32,701 nucleotides of DNA. It comes from Caulobacter segnis (GTDB taxonomy: Bacteria > Pseudomonadota > Alphaproteobacteria > Caulobacterales > Caulobacteraceae). The stretch spans positions 1-32,701 of the forward strand of contig NZ_QFQZ01000055.1 in the NCBI RefSeq assembly GCF_003243465.1. The letters are read 5' to 3'. Within the stretch, counting starts at the first letter, position 1, and each line of letters starts with the position of its first letter. Of this stretch, positions 1 to 6,972 are shown in pieces. The notes under the pieces were generated by a model. The model made no database searches. It had not been told where the DNA came from and worked only from the letters and a program-made list of their open reading frames with translations. Position numbers and translations under genes: made by a program.

Positions 1-58
1 TATCAGATTGTCGCTTCTCATCGCTGCCATCGTGGCGCAGCTCTGCCAAGCATGCCTA

Positions 59-87
59 AATAAAACACTTTTCTGGCCCATTTTCAA
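59..87 (-). promoter_or_regulatory. Candidate sigma70 promoter downstream of the DUF1133 gene
   Basis: Read on the minus strand, TTGAAA (82-87) and TTTATT (59-64) are separated by 17 bases. That is 5/6 and 4/6 matches to the enterobacterial -35 and -10 boxes with ideal spacing. It lies about 25 bases after the DUF1133 stop and points away from it, which is where lambdoid phages carry the late promoter that antiterminator Q acts on. The rest of bases 1-109 holds no gene I can support. The late-promoter reading is inference from position and box similarity only. Confidence 0.35.
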
Positions 88-109
88 TACAAGAAACGAA
101 AAAACATTC

Positions 110-715
110 TCATTCATTCTCCATCAGAAGTTTGCGGGCAGACAGAAATACCTTTGCCCTAAATATTTCCAGACACCAGCGGACACGTTTTCTGGCCTCG
201 TCGATAGTCAGCCATGGCGCAATTACCTGTAGCTCACGGGTAATATCTGAGATTTTTTTCCGTGTAGTGTAATACTGGAGCCCCACCAGATAGACCGGGT
301 CATTTAAATCCAGCGCCAGCAAGACGCTTTGCTCTACAAAGTCAGTGTCATCCTTACGAATTGCCTCATCGATTATGCTTACCGACGGTCGGGGCCAGAG
401 AATTTCATGAGCACGATTCATTGCAAGTTGTCCCCTGAAACCTTCGCTGCGCGCCTGGTTCAATGCGGCAGTAAAACGCTCCAGAGCTTTATCTGACCAG
501 TTCCTCCCTCTCATCCCATTCCAGCAGGAGTGCCCGCGAGGTTTTTTAGGGCCAGTATTTCCCCTTACGCATTCGCCCCAGACCGTAAGTAACGACTTTA
601 CCCAGGCTGACTGAACAGATGTCAAAGGAGTGAATTTCCCAAGGTAACTTTTCCGCGGCGCCGTGGCGACAATCCCCATACCCGCTAAATGCTGACGACG
701 TTGAAGTGGTGTCAT
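110..715 (-). CDS. DUF1133 family lambdoid phage protein
   Basis: A 201-residue protein that I recognise as DUF1133, a family of uncharacterised proteins from lambdoid phages and prophages of enterobacteria. I chose the ATG at 715 because an AGGAG Shine-Dalgarno sits just upstream, overlapping the stop codon of the DUF968 gene. An open frame continues upstream to about 907 but lacks such support and is covered by DUF968. The protein is basic, with an N-terminal MTPLQRRQHL stretch and a C-terminal part (roughly residues 140-195) that reads like a helix-turn-helix-type helical region. In this gene order, RusA-DUF968-DUF1133 occupies the stretch just before the late genes. A Q-like antitermination role is therefore plausible, but it is inferred from position and not shown by a motif. 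Base composition is close to 50% GC, unlike the rest of the window. Confidence 0.8.
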   Translation of the reverse strand: MTPLQRRQHLAGMGIVATAPRKSYLGKFTPLTSVQSAWVKSLLTVWGECVRGNTGPKKPRGHSCWNGMRGRNWSDKALERFTAALNQARSEGFRGQLAMNRAHEILWPRPSVSIIDEAIRKDDTDFVEQSVLLALDLNDPVYLVGLQYYTTRKKISDITRELQVIAPWLTIDEARKRVRWCLEIFRAKVFLSARKLLMENE

Positions 716-725
716 GTTTTCTCCT

Positions 726-1751
726 TTACGCCAGAACGCCGAGCGCAAAGGCACGGTCCAGCAATTTGATAATAAGCTCAGGTTGTGTGCCGTACTGGCG
801 CTCGAACGCCGCAGGGCTGTTGTGAAGTTCGGTATGGTGTTTTCTGCAGAGGGGAATGGTGAACGCGTCGTGGGCTTTGGTCGCCATGCCACCCTGCCCC
901 CAGCCAATCAGATGATGGGCATCATCGGCGGGGTTGCCGCAGCACGTGCACGGCTGAGTCTTCACCCAGGCCAGGAATTTTGGATTTACCCAGCGAATGC
1001 GTTTCGGTCGCGCATAAAACGTCTGTGGCGCAACGGGATCAACCGTGACTGAAACCACCGGCTTTATCGCGGGTGGCGGAGGTAACCCCGCCTTTTTCAC
1101 TTTATCCGCCAGTATGCCGGTGGCCGGCAGAGACGGGACAATTTCGGATTCGCGCATAACAGACGGCAGGGTTTCAACGGGCAGTCCCAGCGCCCGGCGG
1201 GAAACTTCTTCCGGTATGGCCTCAGTGATCCCCCTGAGCACGGACCACCAGCACAGCTCCGGAAGGGTTACTTCGTGGTCGTCGGCAAATCGCAGCTCAC
1301 CGCGAATGGCGCGCAAAATCCAGGTGGCGGCATTTTTCGCTACGATTTGATCCAGTTCCTGACCGGGGGCTTCACGCAACTGGTTATCGCAGTGCCAGCA
1401 AAGCAGTGCAGCACCGCCAGCATGGCGATGCGTAACCAGTTCTTTGTGGTGATAGGTTGAATGCGGCCACTGACACTTTTTACCGCGGCGCCGTAACCAG
1501 GCCTCAAGCCCATTAATACCTCCAGCAGCATTAACAACCTTCTGGTGAGTGAAGAACGGGAGCAATGCAGGATCATCAATAAGAATTTGCCGGGCAGGCG
1601 GTACGGCGCCAGAAGGAAGGTCAGCCATATTCTCTGGTTGGCGCTCCACCAGTACGCGACCAGAAGTGAAAATATGCATTAACTCGCGACCGGGACGCAG
1701 GAGCACAATCCCCATATCCCGGGCAATATCCGGTTTCAGCAAGGCGCGCAT
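726..1751 (-). CDS. DUF968 family phage protein with HNH-like zinc domain
   Basis: A 341-residue protein of the DUF968 family found in lambdoid prophages. The C-terminal ~90 residues carry the family signature: a Cys cluster at 268-271, a His pair at 279-280, then Cys302, His305-His306 and His310. This CxxC...HH...CxxHH layout resembles HNH/zinc-finger nucleases. A second Cys/His-rich patch lies near residues 93-121 (Cys93, Cys118, Cys121). Between them is a Pro-rich linker around residues 222-242. The ATG at 1751 lies inside the end of rusA (16-base overlap), and the stop is 10 bases before DUF1133, so the three genes form one translationally coupled unit. Nuclease activity is suggested by the metal-ligand pattern; it has not been established for the family to my knowledge. 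Confidence 0.85.
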   Translation of the reverse strand: MRALLKPDIARDMGIVLLRPGRELMHIFTSGRVLVERQPENMADLPSGAVPPARQILIDDPALLPFFTHQKVVNAAGGINGLEAWLRRRGKKCQWPHSTYHHKELVTHRHAGGAALLCWHCDNQLREAPGQELDQIVAKNAATWILRAIRGELRFADDHEVTLPELCWWSVLRGITEAIPEEVSRRALGLPVETLPSVMRESEIVPSLPATGILADKVKKAGLPPPPAIKPVVSVTVDPVAPQTFYARPKRIRWVNPKFLAWVKTQPCTCCGNPADDAHHLIGWGQGGMATKAHDAFTIPLCRKHHTELHNSPAAFERQYGTQPELIIKLLDRAFALGVLA

Positions 1752-2110
1752 TCCACCTCCCGGATGATGATCTGCCCGGTTTCACCCCACACTTTAGTTA
1801 TACGGCAATCCCATATGTGTGCATCATCAGCAAAGATGGCATCCATTAACGCTTTCAACATGTTGTCGCAGTCAGGCTTAGCCTGGTGTGGCTGGCCGTT
1901 ATGTTGCTGGCGTTTCTTTTTGCTCCAACTGGCTGGCATAGGCAGGACAAAAGTAACATGCGCACCAGACTCAGGCAGGGCTACGCCACGTAGCCGCACC
2001 TCATCGCAGAACGCCCGGTAACGCATAACCTCAGGCCGCTTTTTCCACTTGTCGGCGCGAGTCATACGGGGCTTGCCCATCGGCACGATTGGATAAATTT
2101 GTATACTCAC
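1736..2110 (-). CDS. rusA: RusA family Holliday-junction endonuclease
   Basis: RusA resolves Holliday junctions and other branched DNA as a dimer with a Mg-dependent acidic active site; phages use it in recombination-based replication. From the upstream GTG at 2125 the frame shows KPDCDN and, 14 residues after the second Asp, FADDAH. These match Asp70/Asp72 and Asp91 of E. coli RusA, with a loop about five residues shorter. I prefer the internal GTG at 2110 (124 residues): a GGAGG lies 8 bases upstream, and the GTG overlaps the TGA of the preceding frame as GTGA. It overlaps the DUF968 start by 16 bases. The N-terminal PIVPMGKPRMTRADKW stretch is typical of lambdoid-prophage RusA proteins. 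The gene looks intact. Confidence 0.9.
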   Translation of the reverse strand: MSIQIYPIVPMGKPRMTRADKWKKRPEVMRYRAFCDEVRLRGVALPESGAHVTFVLPMPASWSKKKRQQHNGQPHQAKPDCDNMLKALMDAIFADDAHIWDCRITKVWGETGQIIIREVECAPC

Positions 2111-2193
2111 TCCCAGTGCCTCCACTGGTAAGTTTTATCTGCACGAGGCGGCTTAGCTGATTCAGGTAATAGCGCGCTGACTATCCATGTCAG
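2107..2193 (-). pseudogene. 3' remnant of an unidentified lambdoid phage gene
   Basis: The frame that ends with the TGA at 2109-2107 encodes about 28 residues (ending TYQWRHWE) that fit no aldehyde dehydrogenase. Its stop overlaps the preferred rusA start (GTGA), the usual arrangement of consecutive lambdoid genes, so this is most likely the genuine C-terminus of the phage gene preceding rusA. Its 5' part is absent, because the sequence changes to Caulobacter-like DNA at about 2185-2200. The open frame runs on into the truncated aldehyde dehydrogenase only by chance of phase. I do not recognise the parent gene. Confidence 0.6.
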
Positions 2194-2199
2194 ATAGTC
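2179..2199. other. Foreign/native DNA junction with a 7-bp inverted repeat
   Basis: GACTATC (2179-2185) and GATAGTC (2193-2199) form a perfect 7-bp inverted repeat with a 7-base spacer, exactly where ~50% GC coliphage-like sequence changes to ~67% GC Caulobacter-like sequence. To the right, the minus strand encodes a normal aldehyde dehydrogenase through its catalytic Cys; to the left it encodes phage proteins. No integrase, transposase, long direct repeat or tRNA lies at the boundary. The exact crossover base cannot be fixed from the sequence. Confidence 0.65.
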
Positions 2200-2985
2200 G
2201 GGAGCAAGGCAGATCTGGCCGGCGTTCAGGGTCTTGCCGTTCATGATCCGGGCGGCGGCGGTCGCCAGATCCGCGCCCCGCGACAGGATCACCGGACTCT
2301 TGCCGCCGAGTTCGAGTGTGACCGGCACCAGGTTCTCGGCTGCGGCCCGCATGACGTGGCGGGCGACCGAGGTCGCGCCGGTGAACACCAGATGATCGAA
2401 CGCCAGGCCCGAGAAGGCCTGCCCGACCTCCGGCCCGCCGACGAAGACCGCGACCTCCTCCTCGTCGAAAGCCTTGGCGAACATCGCCTTCAGCAGGTCG
2501 GAGGTGGCGGGCGTATATTCCGACGGCTTGATCATCGCGCGATTGCCCGCCGCGAAGATGCCGGCCAGCGGCGCGAAGGTCAGGTTGACCGGGAAGTTCC
2601 AGGGACTGATCACCCCGACCACGCCCTTGGGCTGGTACTGGACCGTGGCCTTGGCGCCGAACAGACCCAGGATCGCCGGGGTGGTCTTGCGCTTCTGCGG
2701 CCGCATCCACTTGGCGACGTTCTCGCGGGCGAACTTCAGCGGCCCGATCGAGCCGGCGACGTCGGTCAGCGCCGTGGCCTCGGGCGAGCGCGAGCCGAAG
2801 TCGGCGTTCACGGCCTTGGCGATCTCGGCCTGGTGTCCGATCAGCAGGTCGATCGAGCGATTGAGCCAGTCGATCCGCTGCTCGGCGCTAAGCGGCCCAT
2901 CGCGCAGGTGAGCCGTTTTCTGACGGCTCAGCACGTCGTTCATCATCGCCTTGTGCGCATCCAGAGGGTTCACCGGAGCGTTCAT
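2194..2985 (-). pseudogene. Aldehyde dehydrogenase (coniferyl-type), C-terminally truncated
   Basis: NAD(P)-dependent aldehyde dehydrogenase, closest in style to the coniferyl aldehyde dehydrogenase group, which oxidises aldehydes to acids. About 264 residues of an expected ~470-480 remain. Visible are the cofactor-fold motif SPWNFPVN, the FTGATSVAR loop, the general-base Glu in LELGGKSP, and the catalytic Cys in NAGQICLAP; the sequence then breaks off. The start is the ATG at 2985, with GGGAGG six bases upstream. An in-frame extension to 3018 lacks a better signal. The C-terminal catalytic and oligomerisation part is missing, so the product as written would not be functional. It is divergent from dgcB. 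Either the gene was disrupted by the phage-like DNA to its left, or the contig is misjoined here. Confidence 0.8.
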
Positions 2986-3181
2986 GTCTCGCCTCCCAAG
3001 GACTGGCGACAGCGCCATGGCCCGCCGCTCATCTTATCAGCGTTCACAATGCGCGCGCATCGCTTTGCGCGCAAGCGAACCTTGTTCGCTCTTAACGGCT
3101 CGTAAGAACTCTTTCCCCTAATCTCCCGGTCCGAGCGATCGGCCTTTCTTCGTGGGAAATGGCCGGGCGGGGGAAGTAAAG

Positions 3182-4243
3182 ATGTCTGATGTGGAAACCA
3201 CGCTGCGTGGTCCGGATGCTTACAAGATCGCGACGCGAGCGCTGCAGCTCATGGAGCGCCACCAGGTGTGGCCGACGGCGCTGAATTTCGAACTCTGGAC
3301 CCACTATGTCGCCGATCCGGACGGCGCGCTGGCGCGGGAACTGACCCGCCTGATTTCGATCGGCGAGCCGATGACCGAACTGGTCAGCGAGGAGCTGGCC
3401 GCCACCTACCTGCCCAAGGCCCGCCTCAACGATCAGATCCGCGACGCCGGCGACGTGCTGTCCAAGGAACTCGAGGCCGTCGCCAAGGCCATCCAGAACG
3501 CCCAGAAGTCGAACGCCGCCTTCGGCAAGGAACTGGCGGGCGCGACCAAGGACCTGAACAAGTCCACCGACGTCGAGGCGATCAAGACCGTCGTCTCCAA
3601 CCTCGCCGACGCCACCCGCCGGGTTCATCGCGAAAACCAGTCACTGGAAACGCGCCTGGCCGAATCCACCTCCGAGGTCGAGCGCCTGCGCGAGCACCTC
3701 GAACAGGTCCGCCGCGAAGCGACCACCGACGGCCTGACCAACCTGGCCAACCGCAAGGCGTTCGACGAGGAGCTGGACCGCGCCTGCGCCGAGGCCGACC
3801 AGCAAGGCACGACCCTGTGTCTCGCGGTGCTCGACATCGACCATTTCAAGGGCTTCAACGACACCTGGGGCCACCAGACCGGCGACCAGGTCATCCGCTA
3901 CGTGGCCTCGGTGATCGGCCGCGTCGCCGCCCCGCCGCGCTTCGCGGCCCGTTACGGCGGCGAGGAGTTCGCGATGATCTTCCCGCGCGAGACCTCGGCG
4001 GTCATCGCCGCGACGCTGGACGAGATCCGCATCGAGGTGTCGTCGCGAATGCTCAAGCGCCGCTCGACCAACGAAGACCTGGGCGCGATCACCATCTCGT
4101 CGGGCTTCGCCGAGCGCCGCCCGGGCGAAAGCGGCCACTCGATCATGGAACGCGCCGACGCGGCCCTCTACGCCTCCAAGCGCAACGGGCGCAACCGCGT
4201 GACCTCGGCCGAGGGCATGCCCAGCTCGGCCAACGCGGCCTAG
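3182..4243 (+). CDS. dgcB: Diguanylate cyclase DgcB
   Basis: A 353-residue GGDEF protein that makes cyclic di-GMP from two GTP. I recognise it as the Caulobacter DgcB type, which promotes holdfast formation and surface attachment and is opposed by the phosphodiesterase PdeA. Residues 1-90 form a helical N-terminal domain, residues ~90-180 a long predicted coiled coil, and residues ~181-341 the GGDEF domain. The domain starts TTDGLTNLANR, has the metal-binding LDIDHFKGFND segment (Asp218/Asp220) and the active-site GGEEF at 259-263. The position of the inhibitory RxxD I-site (nine residues before GGEEF) reads APPR, so product inhibition through a canonical I-site is unlikely. There is no transmembrane segment or receiver domain, so it should be cytosolic. 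The ATG at 3182 follows a purine-rich GGGGGAAG stretch. A strong terminator follows. Confidence 0.9.
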   Translation: MSDVETTLRGPDAYKIATRALQLMERHQVWPTALNFELWTHYVADPDGALARELTRLISIGEPMTELVSEELAATYLPKARLNDQIRDAGDVLSKELEAVAKAIQNAQKSNAAFGKELAGATKDLNKSTDVEAIKTVVSNLADATRRVHRENQSLETRLAESTSEVERLREHLEQVRREATTDGLTNLANRKAFDEELDRACAEADQQGTTLCLAVLDIDHFKGFNDTWGHQTGDQVIRYVASVIGRVAAPPRFAARYGGEEFAMIFPRETSAVIAATLDEIRIEVSSRMLKRRSTNEDLGAITISSGFAERRPGESGHSIMERADAALYASKRNGRNRVTSAEGMPSSANAA

Positions 4244-4267
4244 ACGTCAAAGTCCTTGCTGACGAAC

Positions 4268-4298
4268 ACGCCGCCGGTCCCGCACCGGCGGCGTTTTT
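4268..4298 (+). terminator. Intrinsic terminator after dgcB
   Basis: ACGCCGCCGGT (4268-4278) pairs perfectly with ACCGGCGGCGT (4284-4294) around a 5-base loop and runs into five Ts (4294-4298). It lies 25 bases after the dgcB stop and should isolate dgcB from the downstream hydratase gene. Confidence 0.9.
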
Positions 4299-4376
4299 CG
4301 TTGAAGATTTCGCTAGCCTTCCCAAGGGGCAGAGGCGCCTAGACTTCCCGCAAAAGACCCAGGGAGGTTCAAGGCC

Positions 4377-5180
4377 GTGGACTACCAGAAGATCCGTGTC
4401 TCGACGCAGGACGGCGTCGCCACCGTCACGATCGCCGATCCGGCCTCGCTGAACGCCGCCAGCCTGGAGGTCGCGCGCGAACTCACCCACGCCTTCTCGT
4501 CCATCGCCGCCGGCAAGGTCGAGGCGCGCGCGGTGATCCTGACCGGCGAAGGCCGGGGCTTCTGCTCGGGCGCCAACCTGTCGGGCGGCGGCGCGGCCGG
4601 GCGTGAGCTGGACGTCGACGGCAAGCCGGACGCCGGCTCGGCGCTGGAGACGATCTACAACCCGCTGATGACCCTGCTGAAGGACTTCCCGCTGCCGATC
4701 GTGACGGCAGTGAACGGCCCGGCCGCCGGCGTCGGCTGCTCGATCGCCCTGATGGGCGACATCATCGTGGCGGCGCAGAGCGCCTACTTCCTGCAGGCCT
4801 TCCGCCGCATCGGTCTGGTGCCCGACGGCGGCTCGACCTACCTGCTGCCACGCCTGGTGGGCAAGGCGCGGGCCATGGAGATGATGCTGCTGGGCGACAA
4901 GATCTCGGCGGCCACGGCGCTGCAGTGGGGCCTGGTCAACCGCTGCGTGCCCGACGAGGAGCTGATCGGCGCCGCGACCGCCATCGCGCAGGAACTGGCG
5001 CGCGGCCCGGCGGCGCTGGGCGCAATCCGCAAGCTGGTCTGGGACAGCCTCGACGCCGACTGGACCGGCCAGCTGCACGCCGAACGCAAGGCTCAGAAGG
5101 TCGCCGGCAAGACCGAGGACTTCATCGAGGGCGTCACCGCCTTCCTCCAGAAGCGCGCGGCGGCGTTCAAGGGGCGCTAG
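4377..5180 (+). CDS. Enoyl-CoA hydratase/isomerase, PaaG-like
   Basis: A 267-residue crotonase-fold protein acting on acyl-CoA substrates in the cytosol. The CoA/oxyanion-hole segments are visible as FCSGANL (residues 62-68) and NGPAAGVG (113-120). At the catalytic positions the first hydratase Glu is not present (the segment reads FRRIGL), whereas Asp150 in GLVPDGG is. This is the pattern of PaaG-type ring-opening/double-bond isomerases rather than classical two-Glu hydratases. The start is the GTG at 4377, with GGGAGG nine bases upstream; there is no competing ATG nearby. It appears to be a single-gene unit. Its stop codon overlaps the stop of the convergent DUF6165 gene on a shared CTAG. 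Exact substrate unknown; phenylacetate-type or fatty-acid degradation are both possible. Confidence 0.85.
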   Translation: MDYQKIRVSTQDGVATVTIADPASLNAASLEVARELTHAFSSIAAGKVEARAVILTGEGRGFCSGANLSGGGAAGRELDVDGKPDAGSALETIYNPLMTLLKDFPLPIVTAVNGPAAGVGCSIALMGDIIVAAQSAYFLQAFRRIGLVPDGGSTYLLPRLVGKARAMEMMLLGDKISAATALQWGLVNRCVPDEELIGAATAIAQELARGPAALGAIRKLVWDSLDADWTGQLHAERKAQKVAGKTEDFIEGVTAFLQKRAAAFKGR

Positions 5181-5572
5181 CCGGCCAAGTACGGCTTGTA
5201 GCTCTTCTCCTCGACGATCTCGGAGCCGGCGGCTTCGTTGATCGCGCGCTTGATGGCGGCGCGGCGGTCGTTGTCGATGTAGACGCGGCGGGCCAGGGCC
5301 ACGAAGTCCGGGCCGAAGTCCTGCCGGCGTTCGCAGTCGCGCTTGCCGTCCTCGATGTCCCAGAGCGCGGCGTTGACGGCGGTGAGTTCCTCGGTCAGCC
5401 GGGCGATGTCGGGGGTGTCGGGCAGGTGCTCGCGCGCGGTGGCCTCCAGCAGGGCCAGCTCCTTGCGGACATTGGCCTCCTTGGCCGGATCGCCGATGCG
5501 TTCGGCCTTGACCCGCAGGATCGTGATCTTGTCGACCAGTTCGCCCGCCGAGATCGGCGCGAGGATGGACAT
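5177..5572 (-). CDS. DUF6165 family protein
   Basis: A 131-residue soluble protein beginning MSILAPISAGELVDKITILRVK, which I recognise as DUF6165, a family of unknown function. It is largely helical, with heptad-like stretches around residues 10-60 and 65-90 and no signal peptide, membrane segment or obvious catalytic motif. Its ATG directly abuts the TGA of the upstream glycosyltransferase gene (TGAATG, no spacer), so the two are almost certainly co-translated. That suggests a role linked to glycan or lipopolysaccharide biosynthesis. Its stop overlaps that of the convergent hydratase gene. The function is inferred from linkage only. Confidence 0.8.
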   Translation of the reverse strand: MSILAPISAGELVDKITILRVKAERIGDPAKEANVRKELALLEATAREHLPDTPDIARLTEELTAVNAALWDIEDGKRDCERRQDFGPDFVALARRVYIDNDRRAAIKRAINEAAGSEIVEEKSYKPYLAG

Positions 5573-6544
5573 TCAGGCGGCTCCGGACACGAGCTTTTCG
5601 AGCGCCGCCCAGGCCGCATCGACCGGCAGGGCGCCCATGCTGCTTCCGTAGTCCTCCGCGACCAGCATCTCAAGCCGCGCGGCGGCGGGACGGAACTTCA
5701 CGGCCTTGCGGCGGTCCTGCTGCAGCGATAGCAGCGGCGCTCCGCCAGCGGCCAGCATGTGGCCGGGCCCCGCGTCGTTGGCGACGCCCGCCGCCAGCCG
5801 TCCGGCCAGGGCGATCACGAGCAGCGGCCCCTTCACCGGCAGGCCGTCCGTCCGGTTACGCTCGGGCTGCAGGGCCAGCGGGACTTCGCGCGCGGCGATG
5901 GCGGCGTCCTCGGCCTCGTCGGGTCCGAAAAAGAACACCGGCGTCCAGTCCCTGGCGACGATCCGGTGGGCCAGCTCCAGGTAGTTCTCCAGCGGCCAGC
6001 GCTTGTCCTGGCCGCCGGCGCCGGGCGCGAGGCCGACATACGTCGCCCCAGTCGGAAGCAGAAGCTCGGCGGCCTTCAGGGCGTCGGGGTTTGTCAGGGC
6101 CAGGGGCTTCGGCGCGCCCCGCCCGTCCGTGGCCAAGGCCAGCAGCCGCGCCAGGCGATCGGTCACCGCCACCGGCCAGTCTTGGCGCCGCGCCTCTCGC
6201 GCCGCCGAGACGAAGCGCCCAGCCGCCCCGCGCCGGGCGACGCCGCCGCGCCGGAGGTTCTCCTGGGTGTCGATAACGAGGTCGAACTTGCGGCCGCCGA
6301 ACGGTTTGGACCACGGCAAGCTGTCGCGTGGCTTCGCCCCGTTCGCGCCCTCCAGGAACACCTCGTCGACGTATCCCGCGACGACGGCCTTGAGCGGCCC
6401 GGCATAGACCGTCTCGCCCTTGGCGGCGCACCAGCTGATCCGCGCGTCTGGGAACGCCGCGCGCAGGCCGGCGATGAAGGGCAGCTTGATCAGCCCGTCG
6501 CCGATCACCTCGCCCATCGAATAGATGAGTATCGTCTGGACCAT
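5573..6544 (-). CDS. Glycosyltransferase family 9 (heptosyltransferase-like)
   Basis: A 323-residue protein of the ADP-heptose:LPS heptosyltransferase (GT9, GT-B fold) superfamily, which transfers sugars during lipopolysaccharide core or surface glycan assembly at the cytosolic face of the inner membrane. The N-terminal Rossmann half opens QTILIYSMGEVIGDGL. The C-terminal donor-binding half shows LAPGAGGQDKRWP (about residues 185-200), the FFFGPDEAE strand and the GVANDAGPGHMLAA motif typical of the family. I chose the ATG at 6544, which aligns with the family start; the open frame continues 20 codons upstream without support. It is followed with no gap by the DUF6165 gene. Acceptor and donor cannot be told from the sequence. 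Confidence 0.85.
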   Translation of the reverse strand: MVQTILIYSMGEVIGDGLIKLPFIAGLRAAFPDARISWCAAKGETVYAGPLKAVVAGYVDEVFLEGANGAKPRDSLPWSKPFGGRKFDLVIDTQENLRRGGVARRGAAGRFVSAAREARRQDWPVAVTDRLARLLALATDGRGAPKPLALTNPDALKAAELLLPTGATYVGLAPGAGGQDKRWPLENYLELAHRIVARDWTPVFFFGPDEAEDAAIAAREVPLALQPERNRTDGLPVKGPLLVIALAGRLAAGVANDAGPGHMLAAGGAPLLSLQQDRRKAVKFRPAAARLEMLVAEDYGSSMGALPVDAAWAALEKLVSGAA

Positions 6545-6606
6545 GGCCGGGCTTAGGCCGCGCCGCGGCCGGCGGTCAATGCGGCTTGCTAGACACCCTT
6601 TCACGA

Positions 6607-6625
6607 TAGGCTAGTTTCCAGCCTA
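6607..6625. promoter_or_regulatory. Inverted repeat in a divergent promoter region
   Basis: TAGGCT (6607-6612) and AGCCTA (6620-6625) form a perfect 6-bp inverted repeat with a 7-base spacer. They lie in the ~98-bp gap between the divergent glycosyltransferase and small membrane protein genes, immediately before the membrane protein's Shine-Dalgarno. It could be an operator or an mRNA hairpin. No known consensus is matched. Confidence 0.3.
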
Positions 6626-6642
6626 GAGTTTAAGGAGTGGAC

Positions 6643-6972
6643 TTGGCGCAAGAACGTGCGAGCGGCAGCATGAGGCGCAAGGATATTGGCACAATGGCGC
6701 TCCCTTACGGCGCGGCCATCGCGCTCGTCGTTGCGGCTTGGCTCGCCGGAGGATTAGCCGGCGCCGAGGCAACGTTCGGGGCACGCGCCGGGATCGCGAT
6801 CGTCCTCGTCTTGGCAGCATTCATCGGCTGGCTGGCGACCATGTTCCGTGCTGCTCGACGCCTACGGGTATGGGCATTTATTGCTTTGCCCAGCGTCGTG
6901 CTCGTGGTGCTGACGGCGACAGGCATCCCGTCTCTCATGGGGGCGTGTATTTTGGCCAGAGCCTGTATCTAA
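6643..6972 (+). CDS. Small three-helix membrane protein, unknown
   Basis: A hypothetical protein of about 109 residues. Three hydrophobic segments are evident, beginning near MALPYGAAIALVV, GIAIVLVLAAFIGW and WAFIALPSVVLVVL, with short Arg-rich connections, so it is probably an inner-membrane protein. The start is uncertain. AAGGAG lies five bases before the TTG at 6643, a GTG at 6637 overlaps that Shine-Dalgarno, and an ATG at 6670 would give 100 residues. I use the TTG. Third-position GC is lower than in neighbouring genes, hinting at a recent or weakly constrained gene. The TAA stop overlaps the stop of the convergent zinc-ribbon gene. I do not recognise the family; it may be lineage-specific. 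Confidence 0.5.
   Translation: MAQERASGSMRRKDIGTMALPYGAAIALVVAAWLAGGLAGAEATFGARAGIAIVLVLAAFIGWLATMFRAARRLRVWAFIALPSVVLVVLTATGIPSLMGACILARACI

Noticed and set aside
2107..3018. A 303-residue ORF that could be read as a genuine aldehyde dehydrogenase variant with a novel C-terminus
   Set aside because: The last 28 codons lie in coliphage-like DNA and their stop overlaps the rusA start; the frame continuity is accidental, so I split it into two fragments.
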